Part shown: one piece after another, positions 1-7,616 of the stretch
Layout of the letters: each line of letters begins with the position of its first letter
How positions within the stretch are numbered: position 1 is the stretch's first letter
DNA from: a bacterium
Lineage (GTDB): Bacteria; Bacteroidota; Bacteroidia; Chitinophagales; Chitinophagaceae
Direction: 5' to 3'
Assembly: GCA_027364635.1 (NCBI GenBank)
Contig: DAHXOZ010000001.1
Span: 23,770 to 61,427 of the forward strand
Length of the DNA: 37,658 bases
Program-made: the position numbers and the translations under genes
Notes under the pieces: model-generated
Told to the model about the DNA's origin: nothing
What the model saw: the letters and a program-made list of their open reading frames with translations, nothing else
Databases searched by the model: none

Positions 1-1266
1 GCCCCTTCTTTTAACGGGTTTTCTGTAAATGATCTGGACATTAATAGTAATTCTACTCTTGAGAATTATAATGGGCGTAAGTACAATGTTTATACTATCC
101 GAAAAGTTGAATTATATCCCTTCCAGGCTGGCAATATTACACTCGGTTCTATGACTGCTTCCAACAAAGTAACTTTTGTAAAATCCCAATATTTAAACCA
201 GCAGGATAACAGCGGTTTTTTTGATATGTTTCAGAATTTTGGAAGTGATGCAATTCCGCCTGAAGGTCTCGTTGAAAAAAATGTTACTTTAAAATCTGCT
301 CCGGAAGTAATTGCCGTTAAACCTTTGCCCACCGAAAATAAGCCTGCAGATTTTCGCGGTGCTGTTGGCAATTTTTCCATCTCTGCTTCTTTGGAAAAAA
401 ATAATATTACTACTGATGATGCCGGAACTTTAAAACTTACCATAACCGGGAAAGGAAATATTCAATTGATCAACGCGCCTGTAATTAGCTGGCCAAATGG
501 GATAGATGGGTTTGAAGCAAAAGTGAAAGACAATGTTGACAGGAAACAAGTGCCGATGCAGGGAAGCAAAACGTTTAGTTATCCATTTACGGTTTCAAAA
601 CCGGGAACTTATACCATTGATTCTATCGCATTTTCTTATTTTGATCCTTTTACCGCCACCTATAAAACGTTGCATACTTCTCCTCTGCAAATAGAGGTAA
701 CGAAAGGAAAAGAAGTTCCTGGCAATTCTTTGGCAGCAGCTTCCAGCAAACCGAATGCTAATGAATTTGTAATTACCAAAACAGAACTGGTTGGTGGAAT
801 TTTATTGGTGGTACTGGTTATTCTGGCCTTTTTGTTTGTTATGTTCAAAAAGAATAAAAGCAAAGATGATCTTGAAAAGGCAATAAAAGTAGATGACCTA
901 AAAAACGAAGATGAAAGCGAGGCAGAGAAAACTAAAACATTTGTGATTCCCGAAAATCCATTGGCTTCTGCTCATGAAAAGCTTGTTACGGGTAACAGTT
1001 CGGCGTTTTACCAAACATTGGATGCATCACTCAAAAAATATTTGGCTGTAAAATTTAATGTACCTGCAAATGAATTATCCAAAAAAAGGCTTAATGAAGA
1101 ATTGGATAAATGTAATGTCAGCCTTGGAACATCTTTGATGTTGACTTCTTTGCTCGATGAGGTGGAATTAAATTTATATGCGCCGCCTTCAAATGCAAAC
1201 CAGCTGAATGCTGTTTTTGAAAAAGCTTCCGAAGTAGTGTCACTGTTGGATAAACAAGTATGCTAA
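1..1266 (+). CDS. batD: BatD-family protein, 3' part (5' end outside window)
   Basis: The frame is open from base 1 to a stop at 1264-1266, giving about 421 residues; the N-terminus lies left of the window. The visible part has beta-rich extracytoplasmic segments typical of BatD (for example YNVYTIRKVELYPFQAGNI near the start, a phrase seen in BatD Ig-like domains), one transmembrane helix at about residues 262-284 followed by a lysine-rich stop-transfer, and a cytoplasmic helical tail of about 135 residues. BatD usually follows batA/batB/batC in the Bacteroidota Bat operon, linked to oxidative stress tolerance and to MoxR ATPases; those genes would be upstream and cannot be seen. The next gene is convergent, so this seems to be the last gene of its operon. 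An ATG at 151 is internal, not the true start. Confidence 0.85.
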   Translation, partial: APSFNGFSVNDLDINSNSTLENYNGRKYNVYTIRKVELYPFQAGNITLGSMTASNKVTFVKSQYLNQQDNSGFFDMFQNFGSDAIPPEGLVEKNVTLKSAPEVIAVKPLPTENKPADFRGAVGNFSISASLEKNNITTDDAGTLKLTITGKGNIQLINAPVISWPNGIDGFEAKVKDNVDRKQVPMQGSKTFSYPFTVSKPGTYTIDSIAFSYFDPFTATYKTLHTSPLQIEVTKGKEVPGNSLAAASSKPNANEFVITKTELVGGILLVVLVILAFLFVMFKKNKSKDDLEKAIKVDDLKNEDESEAEKTKTFVIPENPLASAHEKLVTGNSSAFYQTLDASLKKYLAVKFNVPANELSKKRLNEELDKCNVSLGTSLMLTSLLDEVELNLYAPPSNANQLNAVFEKASEVVSLLDKQVC

Positions 1267-1325
1267 AAAGTTTTTTTAAGAACAGTAAACAAACAATAAA
1301 TTGAAAAATTTATTCTCGTCCCTGC

Positions 1326-2036
1326 TTAGTTTTCATTGGTAAACTTATAACCAATTCCTCTCACTGAATGAAAGTATTTAGGATTTCGGCTATCTTCTTC
1401 AAAATATTTTCTGAAGTTTAAGATAAAGTTGTCAACGGTTCGTGTTGTCGGATAAACATTGTATCCCCAAACGGATTGTAAAATTTTTTCGCGCGTTACT
1501 ACTTCGTTTCTATTTTCGATCAGCAACTTTAAAAGCATTGCTTCTTTTTTGGTAAGGGCTACCAATTCTCCTGATTTGGTAGTGCATTCGAGCGATTTAA
1601 AGTTGATCAGGTTTTTACCGAAAGTGTATTGTTCTGCAACAGGTTCTTTAGCGGAGATTTTCTGACTTTTATTAATTAAAATCCTTACTCTCAACAAAAG
1701 TTCTTCCAGGCTGAAAGGCTTGGTTAAGTAATCATCTGCTCCTTTTTTTAGCCCTAAGATGCGGTCTTTGCTTTGGCTTTTTGCACTTAGCATCAAAATA
1801 GGAATCTCGGTATTGCTCAATCTTATATTTTCGCAAACCGCTATTCCATCTATCTCCGGCAGCATTACATCCAATACGATAAGATCAAAATATTCATTTT
1901 GAATTGCTTTTAGAGCCTCTTCCCCATCATAAGCTGAAGTAACATCATATCCTTCCATTTCAAAATTTAATTTCAGAGCATCCTGCAAATTTTCTTCATC
2001 TTCCACCAATAAAATCGAAAGTTTTTTTCCTTGCAT
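1326..2036 (-). CDS. OmpR/PhoB-type response regulator
   Basis: 236 residues, normal for the family. An N-terminal receiver domain (about 1-120) has the acidic pocket (VEDEE, residues 11-15), phosphoacceptor Asp56 in LIVLDVMLPEIDG and the conserved Lys106 in DYLTKPF. A C-terminal winged-helix DNA-binding domain (about 140-233) ends in the typical VRGIGYKF segment. It lies 8 bp downstream of a histidine kinase gene on the same strand, so the two very probably form a cognate pair expressed together. The target genes cannot be inferred from the sequence. It resembles the regulator encoded at 18191-18889 in architecture, but that one has no adjacent kinase. Confidence 0.95.
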   Translation of the reverse strand: MQGKKLSILLVEDEENLQDALKLNFEMEGYDVTSAYDGEEALKAIQNEYFDLIVLDVMLPEIDGIAVCENIRLSNTEIPILMLSAKSQSKDRILGLKKGADDYLTKPFSLEELLLRVRILINKSQKISAKEPVAEQYTFGKNLINFKSLECTTKSGELVALTKKEAMLLKLLIENRNEVVTREKILQSVWGYNVYPTTRTVDNFILNFRKYFEEDSRNPKYFHSVRGIGYKFTNEN

Positions 2037-2044
2037 AAGATTGT

Positions 2045-3046
2045 TTATAAGTATATATTTTTAGAACCTCTTATCTGTATTTCAAATATACTTCCACGAG
2101 GTTTATTACTTTTCATGCTGATAGTTCCACGATGTTGTTTTACGATTTCTCTGGTAAGATAAAGTCCCAAACCTGTACCTTTTGTTTGCTTACCCGAACC
2201 ACGAAAATATTTTTCAAAAATTTTTTCTTTTTCTGCAGCTTGCACTCCAATTCCCTGGTCAATCACCTGGAGCTTTATCTTTTTAGATTCTTTAACTATT
2301 TTAATCAAAACTACATCCTCTTTTCCTGAATATTTAATAGCATTATCTAAAAGATTGTTAATGGCAAGTTGCAACAAAAGTTTGTCTCCGGTGATAAATA
2401 TGTCATTTTCCACTTCCATCTCAATTTTTCTTTCTGGAAAACGTAAAATAAAATCTTCAGCACAATCAATCGCCAGCGTTGAAAGATCAATCTTTTCATA
2501 AGTAAGTGAAGAACCCTCGGAATCCAGTTGGCTCATGTAAAGCATATTATTACATAAAGTATTTAGCCGGTTGGCCTCCTGGATAGTACTTCGTATAAGT
2601 TTTTGCTGTTGCCCATACTCAAGTTTACGTATTTGCATCGTTTCAAGGTTGAGCTTTGTAACTGCAATAGGTGTTTTCAGCTCATGACTAATTGCCATCA
2701 TGAAGTTTTTTTGTTGCTCTGATTGAACAAGTTGTTTTTTTATGATTCTGAAAACATAAACAGCGCCTGCAAGGATCATTAATAAAAAGGTAATTCCCTC
2801 ACTTATATATTGAGCGGTTTTTCTTTTTTCGTCGTTTTCAATTTTATTTACTTTTTGAATAAAGTGAGCATCATGAATACTTACAGCTTGAAGCCTTAGC
2901 CGGGTTAGTTCTTTATTCTGCTCGTTAAGATCAATGAACCAAAAAATAAGCGCAGCTAAAATATAAGCAAGTAAAAACCAATAGAAGATAAAGATGATTC
3001 GTAATGGCCTTACTTTATATTTATTTTTTAGGACTAAATAAGGCAT
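2045..3046 (-). CDS. Membrane sensor histidine kinase
   Basis: 333 residues. Transmembrane helices at about 17-38 and 82-101 flank a short loop of about 43 residues that is predicted extracytoplasmic and too small for a classic sensor domain. The H-box is AISHELKTP with His121, followed by the N-box (NNLLDNAIKYS), the G1 motif DQGIGV, an F-box-like EKIFEKYFRG and the G2 motif GTGLGLYLTREIV. Together these make a complete HisKA plus HATPase_c kinase. It autophosphorylates on His121 and should phosphorylate the regulator encoded 8 bp downstream. It follows gldH by 39 bp on the same strand, so cotranscription with gldH is possible. The stimulus is unknown; the tiny loop suggests membrane or intramembrane sensing, which is an inference. 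Confidence 0.93.
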   Translation of the reverse strand: MPYLVLKNKYKVRPLRIIFIFYWFLLAYILAALIFWFIDLNEQNKELTRLRLQAVSIHDAHFIQKVNKIENDEKRKTAQYISEGITFLLMILAGAVYVFRIIKKQLVQSEQQKNFMMAISHELKTPIAVTKLNLETMQIRKLEYGQQQKLIRSTIQEANRLNTLCNNMLYMSQLDSEGSSLTYEKIDLSTLAIDCAEDFILRFPERKIEMEVENDIFITGDKLLLQLAINNLLDNAIKYSGKEDVVLIKIVKESKKIKLQVIDQGIGVQAAEKEKIFEKYFRGSGKQTKGTGLGLYLTREIVKQHRGTISMKSNKPRGSIFEIQIRGSKNIYL

Positions 3047-3085
3047 TTTTTAAGTTTGAAAATATAAATAAGCAGAAAATTAAAG

Positions 3086-3553
3086 TTACATCCTTACCTT
3101 TTCAACCCTTACCCCAACATTCATAATATTTTTTAACGGATTTTCACGCATAATCTGCTCAACAGAAAATTTATAATCGCCGGCAGTTTTAAAAGAAAAT
3201 GGCGACGCGGAAATACTCTTTCTTACTTCATAAATATCATCCATTCCCGTTCCTTCCCACCCTCTTGCATCGGTAGCCAATACAAGATTCACTCTTTGAT
3301 AACTAAAAGAATCGGAAGGTGTTTTCAATCCTATTTTTAGCCAGATATTATTGTATTTATAAAGATCGGTATGTCGTAAAATTATATAAACATTGTAAAG
3401 CGAAGTAGTGTCATCAATATGAAAAGTGAATTGCGGCACATTGGTATAAAACCACTCCTGTGAAGGGATTGTGGCTTGTTTTTCGTAATGATCAATTGTG
3501 ATACAGGAAGCAAAAAATAAAGAGGCTAATGATATTACAAAGAATTTTTTCAA
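3086..3553 (-). CDS. gldH: Gliding motility lipoprotein GldH
   Basis: 155 residues starting with a lipoprotein signal peptide (MKKFF, hydrophobic stretch, lipobox ending at Cys17 in FFASC). The body matches the GldH family: a YEKQATIPSQEWFY-like start, a beta-sandwich with RHTDLYKYNNIWLKI, and the LATDARGWEGTGMDDIYE segment. GldH is a small lipoprotein required for gliding in Flavobacterium and conserved beyond gliders in the Bacteroidota. No other gld or T9SS gene is in the window. It lies 51 bp downstream of yicC and 39 bp upstream of the kinase gene, all on the minus strand. Confidence 0.9.
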   Translation of the reverse strand: MKKFFVISLASLFFASCITIDHYEKQATIPSQEWFYTNVPQFTFHIDDTTSLYNVYIILRHTDLYKYNNIWLKIGLKTPSDSFSYQRVNLVLATDARGWEGTGMDDIYEVRKSISASPFSFKTAGDYKFSVEQIMRENPLKNIMNVGVRVEKVRM

Positions 3554-3604
3554 ATTGATTTTTTTACAAAAATAGATTGTTTTCGCTGTCGTTAAAACGG
3601 ATAG

Positions 3605-4480
3605 TTAAAGAATATTGAAAGTTTGTTCTTTCATTTTTTCAAGTTCATCCTTCATAAGTACCACACATTTTTGGATTTCAGAATCATAAGCTTTTGAGCC
3701 GGTGGTATTAATTTCCCTTCCGATTTCCTGAACTACAAAAGCCAGTTTTTTTCCAATAGCATCTTCATCACTGTCGAGTATAGAAATAAAATATTCGCAA
3801 TGATTTTTTAAACGAACCTGCTCTTCCCTGATATCTATTTTTTCAATGTAATAAATCAGTTCCTGCTCAAGCCTGTTTGAATCATAATTTTCCTTACCTA
3901 CATTTTCTTCAAGAACTTCTATCAGTTCGCTTTTCATTCTTTTTCTTCTTTTCGGTTCCAGTTCCAGGATTTCATCTTCCTGGGTTTTTATATTTTTTAT
4001 CCTCAGGCGCAACTCTTTTTCCAAAGATTTCCCTTCTTCTATCCGATGTGTATTTAATTCAAGCAATGCGGCTTCAATCACCTCTTTTAAATTTTTCCAA
4101 TCAGCTTCATCCAGCACTTCATTACTTGGCGTTACTATTTCAGGCAATCTTAACAATGCTGCCAAAACCGAATTGGTATCAATTGATAATTCGCTTGCAA
4201 GGCTTGCAATCTGTTTGTAATAGGTTTTTATAAGATCGGTATTGATAACAACCGGTTTTGTTGCTCCGTTTTGTTTAACCACTATCAGGCATTCAACTGT
4301 GCCTCTTAACAAACTTTCCTGTATCAAACTTCGGATGTCAAATTCGTAAGGTTTTATGAGCGGCGGAATTTTCAGATTTACATCAAACTGCTTTCCGTTC
4401 AGTGATTTAATTTCTACCAGGTACGTTTTATCTCCTATTGTTTGTTCTGCTCTTCCAAAGCCTGTCATTGATTTTACCAT
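3605..4480 (-). CDS. yicC: YicC-family endoribonuclease
   Basis: 291 residues, the usual family length. It begins with the hallmark MVKSMTGFGRAE and contains the N-terminal YicC domain and the C-terminal DUF1732 domain (ERLEQELIYYIEKIDIREEQVRLKNH-type region followed by GKKLAFVVQEIGREINTTGSKA). E. coli YicC is described as an endoribonuclease acting on small RNAs such as RyhB. The start codon overlaps the end of the upstream pseudouridine synthase gene by 7 bases, which indicates translational coupling. In many Bacteroidota yicC precedes gmk; here gldH follows instead. Confidence 0.95.
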   Translation of the reverse strand: MVKSMTGFGRAEQTIGDKTYLVEIKSLNGKQFDVNLKIPPLIKPYEFDIRSLIQESLLRGTVECLIVVKQNGATKPVVINTDLIKTYYKQIASLASELSIDTNSVLAALLRLPEIVTPSNEVLDEADWKNLKEVIEAALLELNTHRIEEGKSLEKELRLRIKNIKTQEDEILELEPKRRKRMKSELIEVLEENVGKENYDSNRLEQELIYYIEKIDIREEQVRLKNHCEYFISILDSDEDAIGKKLAFVVQEIGREINTTGSKAYDSEIQKCVVLMKDELEKMKEQTFNIL

Positions 4481-5079
4481 CTTAATTTATCTTTTTTTAT
4501 TTTAAGCAAGTTATACAATTCTTGTTTAGGTAGGGTACTGATTTCTCCGGGATTGAGATTTTCTAAAGTAATACCTTCAATTCTGTAACGGATCAGTCTC
4601 AATGTAGGGCAACCAACAGCGGCTGTCATTTTTCTGATCTGCCTGTTTTTACCTTCTGTTAAAATTATTTTTATCCAGCAATCAGGAACCGATTTCCTAA
4701 AACGGATCGGTGGATTTCTCGAACTTACCGGCGGTGGATTTAAAAACTTTTTTACCATACATCTTTTTGTACGATACATTTTTCCGTTTACTTTTATTTC
4801 TACACCTTGCTGTAACAAATCAATTTGTGCTGTTGACATGTTGCCTTCCACCTGTACCCAATATTCTCTTTCATGTTTATTTAATGGATTCAATAAATAG
4901 TCATTTAATTTTTTGTCGTCAGTTAAGATAAGCAATCCTTCGCTATCATAGTCCAAACGCCCTACAGGATAGACATTGGAAGGAACATCAAAAAATTCTT
5001 TCAAAGTTTTTTTGCTATCTGCAGTAGAAAATTGTGAAAGAACATTGAAAGGTTTATGAACAACAAAGTATTTATTCAA
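4474..5079 (-). CDS. rluE: RsuA/RluE-family pseudouridine synthase
   Basis: 201 residues without an S4 RNA-binding domain, which fits the RluE branch (23S rRNA U2457 in E. coli) rather than RsuA, RluB or RluF. The catalytic Asp43 lies in GRLDYDSEGLLILT, and later motifs include the LTEGKNRQIRKMTAAVGCPTLRLIR segment that is characteristic of the family. The start at 5079 follows an A/T-rich leader, and translation begins with the typical KYFVVHKPFNVLSQF. It is the first gene of the minus-strand run and overlaps yicC by 7 bp. The exact uridine modified is inferred by similarity. Confidence 0.85.
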   Translation of the reverse strand: MNKYFVVHKPFNVLSQFSTADSKKTLKEFFDVPSNVYPVGRLDYDSEGLLILTDDKKLNDYLLNPLNKHEREYWVQVEGNMSTAQIDLLQQGVEIKVNGKMYRTKRCMVKKFLNPPPVSSRNPPIRFRKSVPDCWIKIILTEGKNRQIRKMTAAVGCPTLRLIRYRIEGITLENLNPGEISTLPKQELYNLLKIKKDKLRW

Positions 5080-5131
5080 AAGTTTTTTTTGAAAAATTTA
5101 CAGAAATTTATTTAAAGAACAGTGGTAAAAA

Positions 5132-5170
5132 ATAATAAAGCCCGACAAGAAAATGAACGGGCTTTGTTAT
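5132..5170 (-). terminator. Intrinsic terminator, minus orientation, not attached to a known gene
   Basis: Bases 5132-5144 pair with 5158-5170: an 8-bp core AAAGCCCG/CGGGCTTT extended by five more pairs including one G-T wobble, with a 13-base loop. Read on the minus strand the stem is followed by TTTATTATTTTTT-like sequence, so termination works best in that direction. Both flanking genes point away from it, so it has no obvious client gene. It may end a small RNA or stop antisense transcription. Confidence 0.6.
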
Positions 5171-5174
5171 ATTG

Positions 5175-5191
5175 ATGGGTTAGTAAGTACA
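5175..5191 (+). repeat. 17-base motif, copy 1
   Basis: The sequence ATGGGTTAGTAAGTACA occurs here and again exactly at 31999-32015. At both places it is on the plus strand, upstream of a plus-strand gene (LpxD-like here, radA there), and is followed directly by a hairpin; here the hairpin is AGGAAAT-AA-ATTTCCT at 5191-5206. Confidence 0.6.
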
Positions 5192-5258
5192 GGAAATAAA
5201 TTTCCTTACACAATATTAAAAATAAATTTTGCTTTATGAAAAAATATTTACGATTTTT

Positions 5259-5289
5259 TTATCAACATTTTAAAAGGTAGTGTGGATAA
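5259..5289. promoter_or_regulatory. Pair of DnaA-box-like 9-mers
   Basis: TTATCAACA at 5259-5267 differs by one base from TTATCCACA; TGTGGATAA at 5281-5289 is a perfect inverted TTATCCACA. They lie 13 bases apart in non-coding AT-rich DNA. Two boxes alone do not define an origin; they could be a DnaA regulatory site or chance. Confidence 0.35.
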
Positions 5290-5389
5290 GCACAGTAAAA
5301 TTCAATCGAAAACAGGCGTTCAATTTTTCAAAACTACTTTTAATTGCTTTATTCTTTTTTAAATGATAGCAACACAATTTAAAATAGGT

Positions 5390-5420
5390 GTGGTTCATCG
5401 CTTTGCAAACTTTACCTTTG
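5390..5420 (+). promoter_or_regulatory. Probable promoter of the LpxD-like gene
   Basis: TACCTTTG at 5413-5420 is a perfect Bacteroidota -7 element (TAnnTTTG), 18 bases before the ATG at 5439. About 19 bases upstream the sequence GTGG gives only a weak -33 match to TTG/TTTG. The implied leader is short, as is common in this phylum. Confidence 0.5.
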
Positions 5421-5438
5421 AAACTTAATTTTATTTTT

Positions 5439-6416
5439 ATGCAATTTCCTTCTCCCGTTTCAGTTTCCTGGATCGCTGATTTTATCAATGCAAAAATTTT
5501 AGGCAACGAAAATTCTTATGCTTCAGGTATCAACGAAATACACAAAGTAAAAAAAGGAGACATTGTTTTTGTGGATCATCCCAAATATTATGATACTTGT
5601 TTGAACAGCGCTGCTACCTGTATTATCATTAATGCTGAAAGAGTAGTGCCTGAAGGAAAAACGTTGTTTGTAGTTTCTGATCCTTTTGAAGCATACCTGA
5701 AAATTGTTAATCATTTTAAACCCTTTGTTCCCTCAAATAAAATGATCAGCGAATCTGCTAAAGTGGGTAAAGGTTCGATCATTATGCCGAATGTTTTTCT
5801 GGGAAATAATGTAGTGATAGGCGACGATTGCATTATTCATCCTAATGTTATTATTTACGATGATTGTGTAATTGGTAATCATGTTGAAATCCATTCGGGT
5901 AGCGTAATTGGAAGCGATGCTTTTTATTTTAATACCAAAAAGAATCGCGGGCATTGGTACAAAAAAATGCAAAGCTGTGGCATAGTTGAAATTAAAGATT
6001 ATGTTGAAATAGGAGCCAATTGTACCATTGACCGGGGCGTAAGCGATTCAACCATTATAGGAAGTGGAACAAAAATGGATAACCTGATTCATGTCGGCCA
6101 TGATGTAGTAATGGGAAAAAATTGTTTGATTGCTGCACAGGTAGGTATTGCCGGCGGAACTATTTTAGGAGACGGTGTAACTCTTTGGGGGCAGGTGGGT
6201 GTAAACAAAACCATCACCATCGGCGACAATGCAATTGTAATGGGGCAGGGCGGAGTTACTTCAAGTATTGAGGCGAATAAAACCTATTGGGGAACACCGA
6301 TCCAGGAATTTTACAGCAAAAGAAAAGAACTGGTGATGATAAAAAGGCTACCTGAAATTTGGGAAAAAATAAAATCACTGCCCAATAAAAAGGATGAACA
6401 TAAATCTTCTCTATAG
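5439..6416 (+). CDS. lpxD: LpxD-like UDP-3-O-acylglucosamine N-acyltransferase
   Basis: 325 residues from the ATG at 5439. That start is preferred to an in-frame ATG at 5388 because the -7 element TACCTTTG lies between them and homologues begin near MQFPSPVSVSWIADF. An N-terminal LpxD uridine-binding-like domain (about 1-100) precedes a left-handed beta-helix of hexapeptide repeats (about 105-285). The NLIHVGHDVVMG segment (His218, His221) corresponds to the catalytic His region of LpxD, and the helical C-terminus fits the trimeric fold. Function by family: transfer of a 3-hydroxyacyl chain from ACP to UDP-3-O-acylglucosamine in lipid A synthesis. The lpxC/lpxA neighbourhood is absent, so this could be a paralogue rather than the main lpxD. 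Confidence 0.75.
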   Translation: MQFPSPVSVSWIADFINAKILGNENSYASGINEIHKVKKGDIVFVDHPKYYDTCLNSAATCIIINAERVVPEGKTLFVVSDPFEAYLKIVNHFKPFVPSNKMISESAKVGKGSIIMPNVFLGNNVVIGDDCIIHPNVIIYDDCVIGNHVEIHSGSVIGSDAFYFNTKKNRGHWYKKMQSCGIVEIKDYVEIGANCTIDRGVSDSTIIGSGTKMDNLIHVGHDVVMGKNCLIAAQVGIAGGTILGDGVTLWGQVGVNKTITIGDNAIVMGQGGVTSSIEANKTYWGTPIQEFYSKRKELVMIKRLPEIWEKIKSLPNKKDEHKSSL

Positions 6417-6467
6417 TTCATAAAACCATTTGCAAATGCAAAATAAAAATCCATAAAATTTATCGGT

Positions 6468-7598
6468 TTACTGCAACTCTTCTTCAGTGTTATAATCATA
6501 AGGAAGCATATCACCAATCTTTTTAAAACCAAGATAGCCATTGGTTACCAGATCTTCCTGATCGTAGAAATATCCATTTTGATCTATAAAAAATTTTTCT
6601 CCTTTAGGAAAAATTAAAGTGGATAACTGAAAAGTTTTCTTTGCCGTGGAATCCAAATCTGTATAAGATTTTTCAGGCTTGGCTTTGTTATAAATTAAGG
6701 CCACTTCACTTTGATTCGGATAAAACGCTACAATATTTGTACTATCATCTTTCTTGTAATTTAGTGCGCCATAAACATTGCCAAGATGAATTGGATAATC
6801 TTCTCCATTGTTATGAACGATAAACTGAATTTCAAATCCGTTTTCTTCCAGGGTCCGTGAATAAAGGCTTCGCATAAATTGAAGCAAAGAGCCTTTATAG
6901 GCAATAGATCGGTTTGCTTTCCACATTTCCTTTTGCTCCGGGGTACCGTTCATTTCTGTGAACAGAGGATATCCGACAAATAAATTAGTGCCTGAGTTGT
7001 AATTGTTGGTAAAAGAATCAATGGCAAATTTCAATGTATAACCTAAGGCGAAGTTGTCAACGATCAAAGGTTCTTTTGCCAGAACCTTTAAAGAATTTCT
7101 TTTTTTATTAAAATAAAAATGCAATACTTCCGGGTTTTTAATAAAACACAATTTTGAAAATTTTGTTTGACCGATAAAATTATCGGTAAAGAAATTCCCA
7201 TATTTTTCCCAACCATCTTTTACTTCATTACTGATCGAAATGGTTACTGTTTCAAGTGATTTTATTTCGGGGCTTAATTCAAAAAGTAAACTATCATTTT
7301 GAGATGAACCGGTTACACGGATCGTTTGGGTTTCATATCCTGTAAAAGTGGTGACCAAAGAATAACCGCCCTGGGGAAGCCAGATACTAAAGTTTCCGTC
7401 CACATCGGTGGCTTCTCCAATAGTGGTATTTTGCGCAAATACAGATGCGCCTGCCAGTGGTAACTGGGTAGTTTTATCTATTACTTTCCCTTTTACCAAA
7501 TAATAAGGAGCCTGCGCTGAACCCTTGCGCGGGAGTACGAAAAAGGAAAGAATGAAAATAAAAGCAGCCACAAAAATAATTTGGATATTGGTATTCAT
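6468..7598 (-). CDS. Secreted protein with N-terminal carboxypeptidase-like regulatory domain
   Basis: 376 residues. A signal peptide (hydrophobic about 8-22, likely cleavage after GSAQA at about 30) is followed by a CarboxypepD_reg-like domain (about 34-110: VKGKVIDKTTQLPLAGASVF, DVDGNFSIWLP). The rest (about 115-376) is a beta-rich region of unknown function with the phrase EPLIVDNFALGYTLKF, seen in many Bacteroidota surface proteins of this layout. The regulatory domain is the one found at the N-terminus of TonB-dependent transporters, but no plug or barrel is present. It is probably periplasmic or on the outer membrane. It lies downstream of the epimerase gene on the same strand and is convergent with the LpxD-like gene. 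Confidence 0.8.
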   Translation of the reverse strand: MNTNIQIIFVAAFIFILSFFVLPRKGSAQAPYYLVKGKVIDKTTQLPLAGASVFAQNTTIGEATDVDGNFSIWLPQGGYSLVTTFTGYETQTIRVTGSSQNDSLLFELSPEIKSLETVTISISNEVKDGWEKYGNFFTDNFIGQTKFSKLCFIKNPEVLHFYFNKKRNSLKVLAKEPLIVDNFALGYTLKFAIDSFTNNYNSGTNLFVGYPLFTEMNGTPEQKEMWKANRSIAYKGSLLQFMRSLYSRTLEENGFEIQFIVHNNGEDYPIHLGNVYGALNYKKDDSTNIVAFYPNQSEVALIYNKAKPEKSYTDLDSTAKKTFQLSTLIFPKGEKFFIDQNGYFYDQEDLVTNGYLGFKKIGDMLPYDYNTEEELQ

Positions 7599-7616
7599 CG
7601 GGATTGATTTTAGAAA

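Larger units (their letters stand above)
5080..5438. other. Divergent intergenic region with orphan terminator and DnaA-box-like sites
   Basis: About 360 bp lies between the rluE-like gene (minus) and the LpxD-like gene (plus). It holds a 13-bp stem-loop (5132-5170), a 17-base motif shared with the radA leader (5175-5191), a small hairpin (5191-5206), a TTATCAACA and a perfect inverted TTATCCACA (5259-5289), a perfect minus-strand -7 match (5329-5336) and the probable promoter of the acyltransferase gene. Open frames crossing it show no recognisable protein features. Confidence 0.6.

Noticed and set aside
1295-1314. AATAAATT/AATTTATT hairpin between the convergent batD and response-regulator genes
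   Set aside because: Only A/T pairs and no proper T tract in either direction; too weak to call a terminator.
5270-5506. Minus-strand open frame of 78 codons across the intergenic region and the start of the LpxD-like gene
   Set aside because: It overlaps the well-supported acyltransferase start, has no recognisable domain and covers regulatory DNA; most likely chance.
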